Origin: Xanthobacter sp. YC-JY1
Lineage (GTDB): Bacteria; Pseudomonadota; Alphaproteobacteria; Rhizobiales; Xanthobacteraceae
NCBI RefSeq assembly: GCF_021730305.1
Contig: NZ_CP032674.1
Span: forward strand, 3,891,001 to 3,955,000
Length of the DNA: 64,000 nucleotides
Direction: 5' to 3'
Made by a program: the position numbers and the translations under genes. The notes below the pieces were generated by a model that made no database searches, was not told where the DNA came from, and was given only the letters and a program-made list of their open reading frames with translations. Shown piece after piece: positions 63,303-64,000 of the stretch. The stretch's first letter is position 1; each line of letters begins with the position of its first letter.

Positions 63303-64000
63303 ATGGATGACATCTTCGCCGCCCTGTCCAACCCCGTCCGGCGAACGGTGCTCGATCTGCTACGGGAGCACGATGGGCGGACGCTTGGCGAGCTGGAGCA
63401 GGCGCTGAAGCCACACACCACCCTCACCCGCTTCGGCGTGATGAAACACCTCAAGGTGCTGGAGGAAGCGCACCTCCTCCTCACCCGGAAAGTGGGCCGC
63501 GAGAAGCACCACTATCTCAACCCGGCTCCCATCCAGCTCGTCGCCGACCGCTGGATTTCCCGTTATGCCGCGCCGCATGTGGCGGCGATGACCGGCCTGA
63601 AGCTTCTTCTGGAGAACAATCCGATGAGTTCCACCGCGCCGAAGCACATCTACGAGCTGTTCATCAAGGCGACGCCTCAAGCCCTTTGGGACGTGCTGAC
63701 GGACGATGCGAAAACACCGCTCTATGAGCACTTCAACATGACCAGCCGGACCGAATGGCGGACCGGCGGCGCGCGGAGCTATTACATGGGCGATCGGCAG
63801 GTCATCGCCTGCACCATCCTGGAAATGGAGCCGCCGCATCGGCTTGTCCTGTCCTTCCACGCCCAGTGGGCGCCGGACGTAGCGGCGGATCGGCCTTCGC
63901 GGGTCACATGGGAGATCGCGCCGATCGGCGCGGATGCCTGCAAGCTGACGCTCATTCACGACGATTTCGACGGAGAGACCGCAACCTCCAAGGCCGTGGT
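63303..64000 (+). CDS. ArsR-family regulator fused to SRPBCC (AHSA1) domain, C-terminus cut by window edge
   Basis: 232 codons are visible. Residues about 1-90 are an ArsR winged helix: DDIFAALSNPVRRTVLDLLR, then LTRFGVMKHLKVLEEAHLL as recognition helix and VGREKHHYLN as wing. No metal-binding cysteine pair is seen. From about 110 an AHSA1/SRPBCC ligand-binding domain follows (HIYELFIKATPQALWDVLTDD). Such fusions sense hydrophobic ligands or regulate SRPBCC-linked pathways; the ligand is unknown. No ribosome-binding site is seen before the ATG. Confidence 0.87.
   Translation, partial: MDDIFAALSNPVRRTVLDLLREHDGRTLGELEQALKPHTTLTRFGVMKHLKVLEEAHLLLTRKVGREKHHYLNPAPIQLVADRWISRYAAPHVAAMTGLKLLLENNPMSSTAPKHIYELFIKATPQALWDVLTDDAKTPLYEHFNMTSRTEWRTGGARSYYMGDRQVIACTILEMEPPHRLVLSFHAQWAPDVAADRPSRVTWEIAPIGADACKLTLIHDDFDGETATSKAV

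Overview
The window is a 64 kb, high-GC, densely coded chromosomal segment of an alphaproteobacterium. The order Hyphomicrobiales (Rhizobiales) is most likely, possibly family Xanthobacteraceae. Pointers are an F0 ATP synthase operon with paired b'/b subunits and no F1 genes beside it, three-gene PntAA-PntAB-PntB transhydrogenase next to the 50-residue aa3 oxidase subunit IV, sdhCDAB order, BA14K-type exported proteins, ethylmalonyl-CoA-pathway enzymes and a FixK/FNR-type box. The family assignment is inference. No IS element, prophage, CRISPR array, rRNA or tRNA gene was seen.

Layout. 1-6.0 kb: a truncated FkbM methyltransferase behind an AT-rich pocket, an orphan REC-MarR response regulator, rpoH, rluD, a DUF6476 protein, a Lon N-domain protein and the thioredoxin-TPR chaperone CnoX. 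6.4-9.8 kb: smc. 10.0-13.2 kb: atpI-atpB-atpE-b'-b with a promoter in front and a terminator behind. 13.4-20.0 kb: a DUF459 SGNH-fold protein whose catalytic residues look lost, a malyl-CoA thioesterase/lyase-like protein, a DJ-1/PfpI protein, DUF1737, a cation diffusion facilitator, mesaconyl-CoA hydratase and a secreted esterase. 20.2-24.9 kb: ompW behind a perfect FNR/FixK palindrome, then sdhCDAB.

26.3-40.4 kb is the main accessory region, a Wzx/Wzy-type polysaccharide locus. It encodes a flippase, a Wzz-like co-polymerase with a decayed kinase domain, a Wza-like lipoprotein, a WecG/TagA glycosyltransferase, a polymerase, an FkbM methyltransferase, three steps of GDP-D,D-heptose synthesis (HddA plus a HddC-GmhB fusion), an AGE-family epimerase, a GH18 hydrolase and a WcaJ-type initiating transferase. 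The gene complement resembles holdfast or unipolar-polysaccharide adhesin loci more than a capsule locus with many transferases.

40.6-53.3 kb: pntAA-AB-B, cox subunit IV, a PA0069-type radical SAM protein, a glyoxalase-fold protein, a TetR regulator with clustered candidate operators and a duplicated hairpin, a YegS-like lipid kinase, TerC, two gamma-glutamyl-polyamine catabolism-like genes and a DUF3108 protein. 53.6-63.2 kb is translation and membrane housekeeping: infC (apparently with an ATT start), two divergent BA14K paralogues, rpmI-rplT, pheST, rpmH-rnpA-yidC. The window ends inside an ArsR-SRPBCC regulator that may be translated from a leaderless mRNA.
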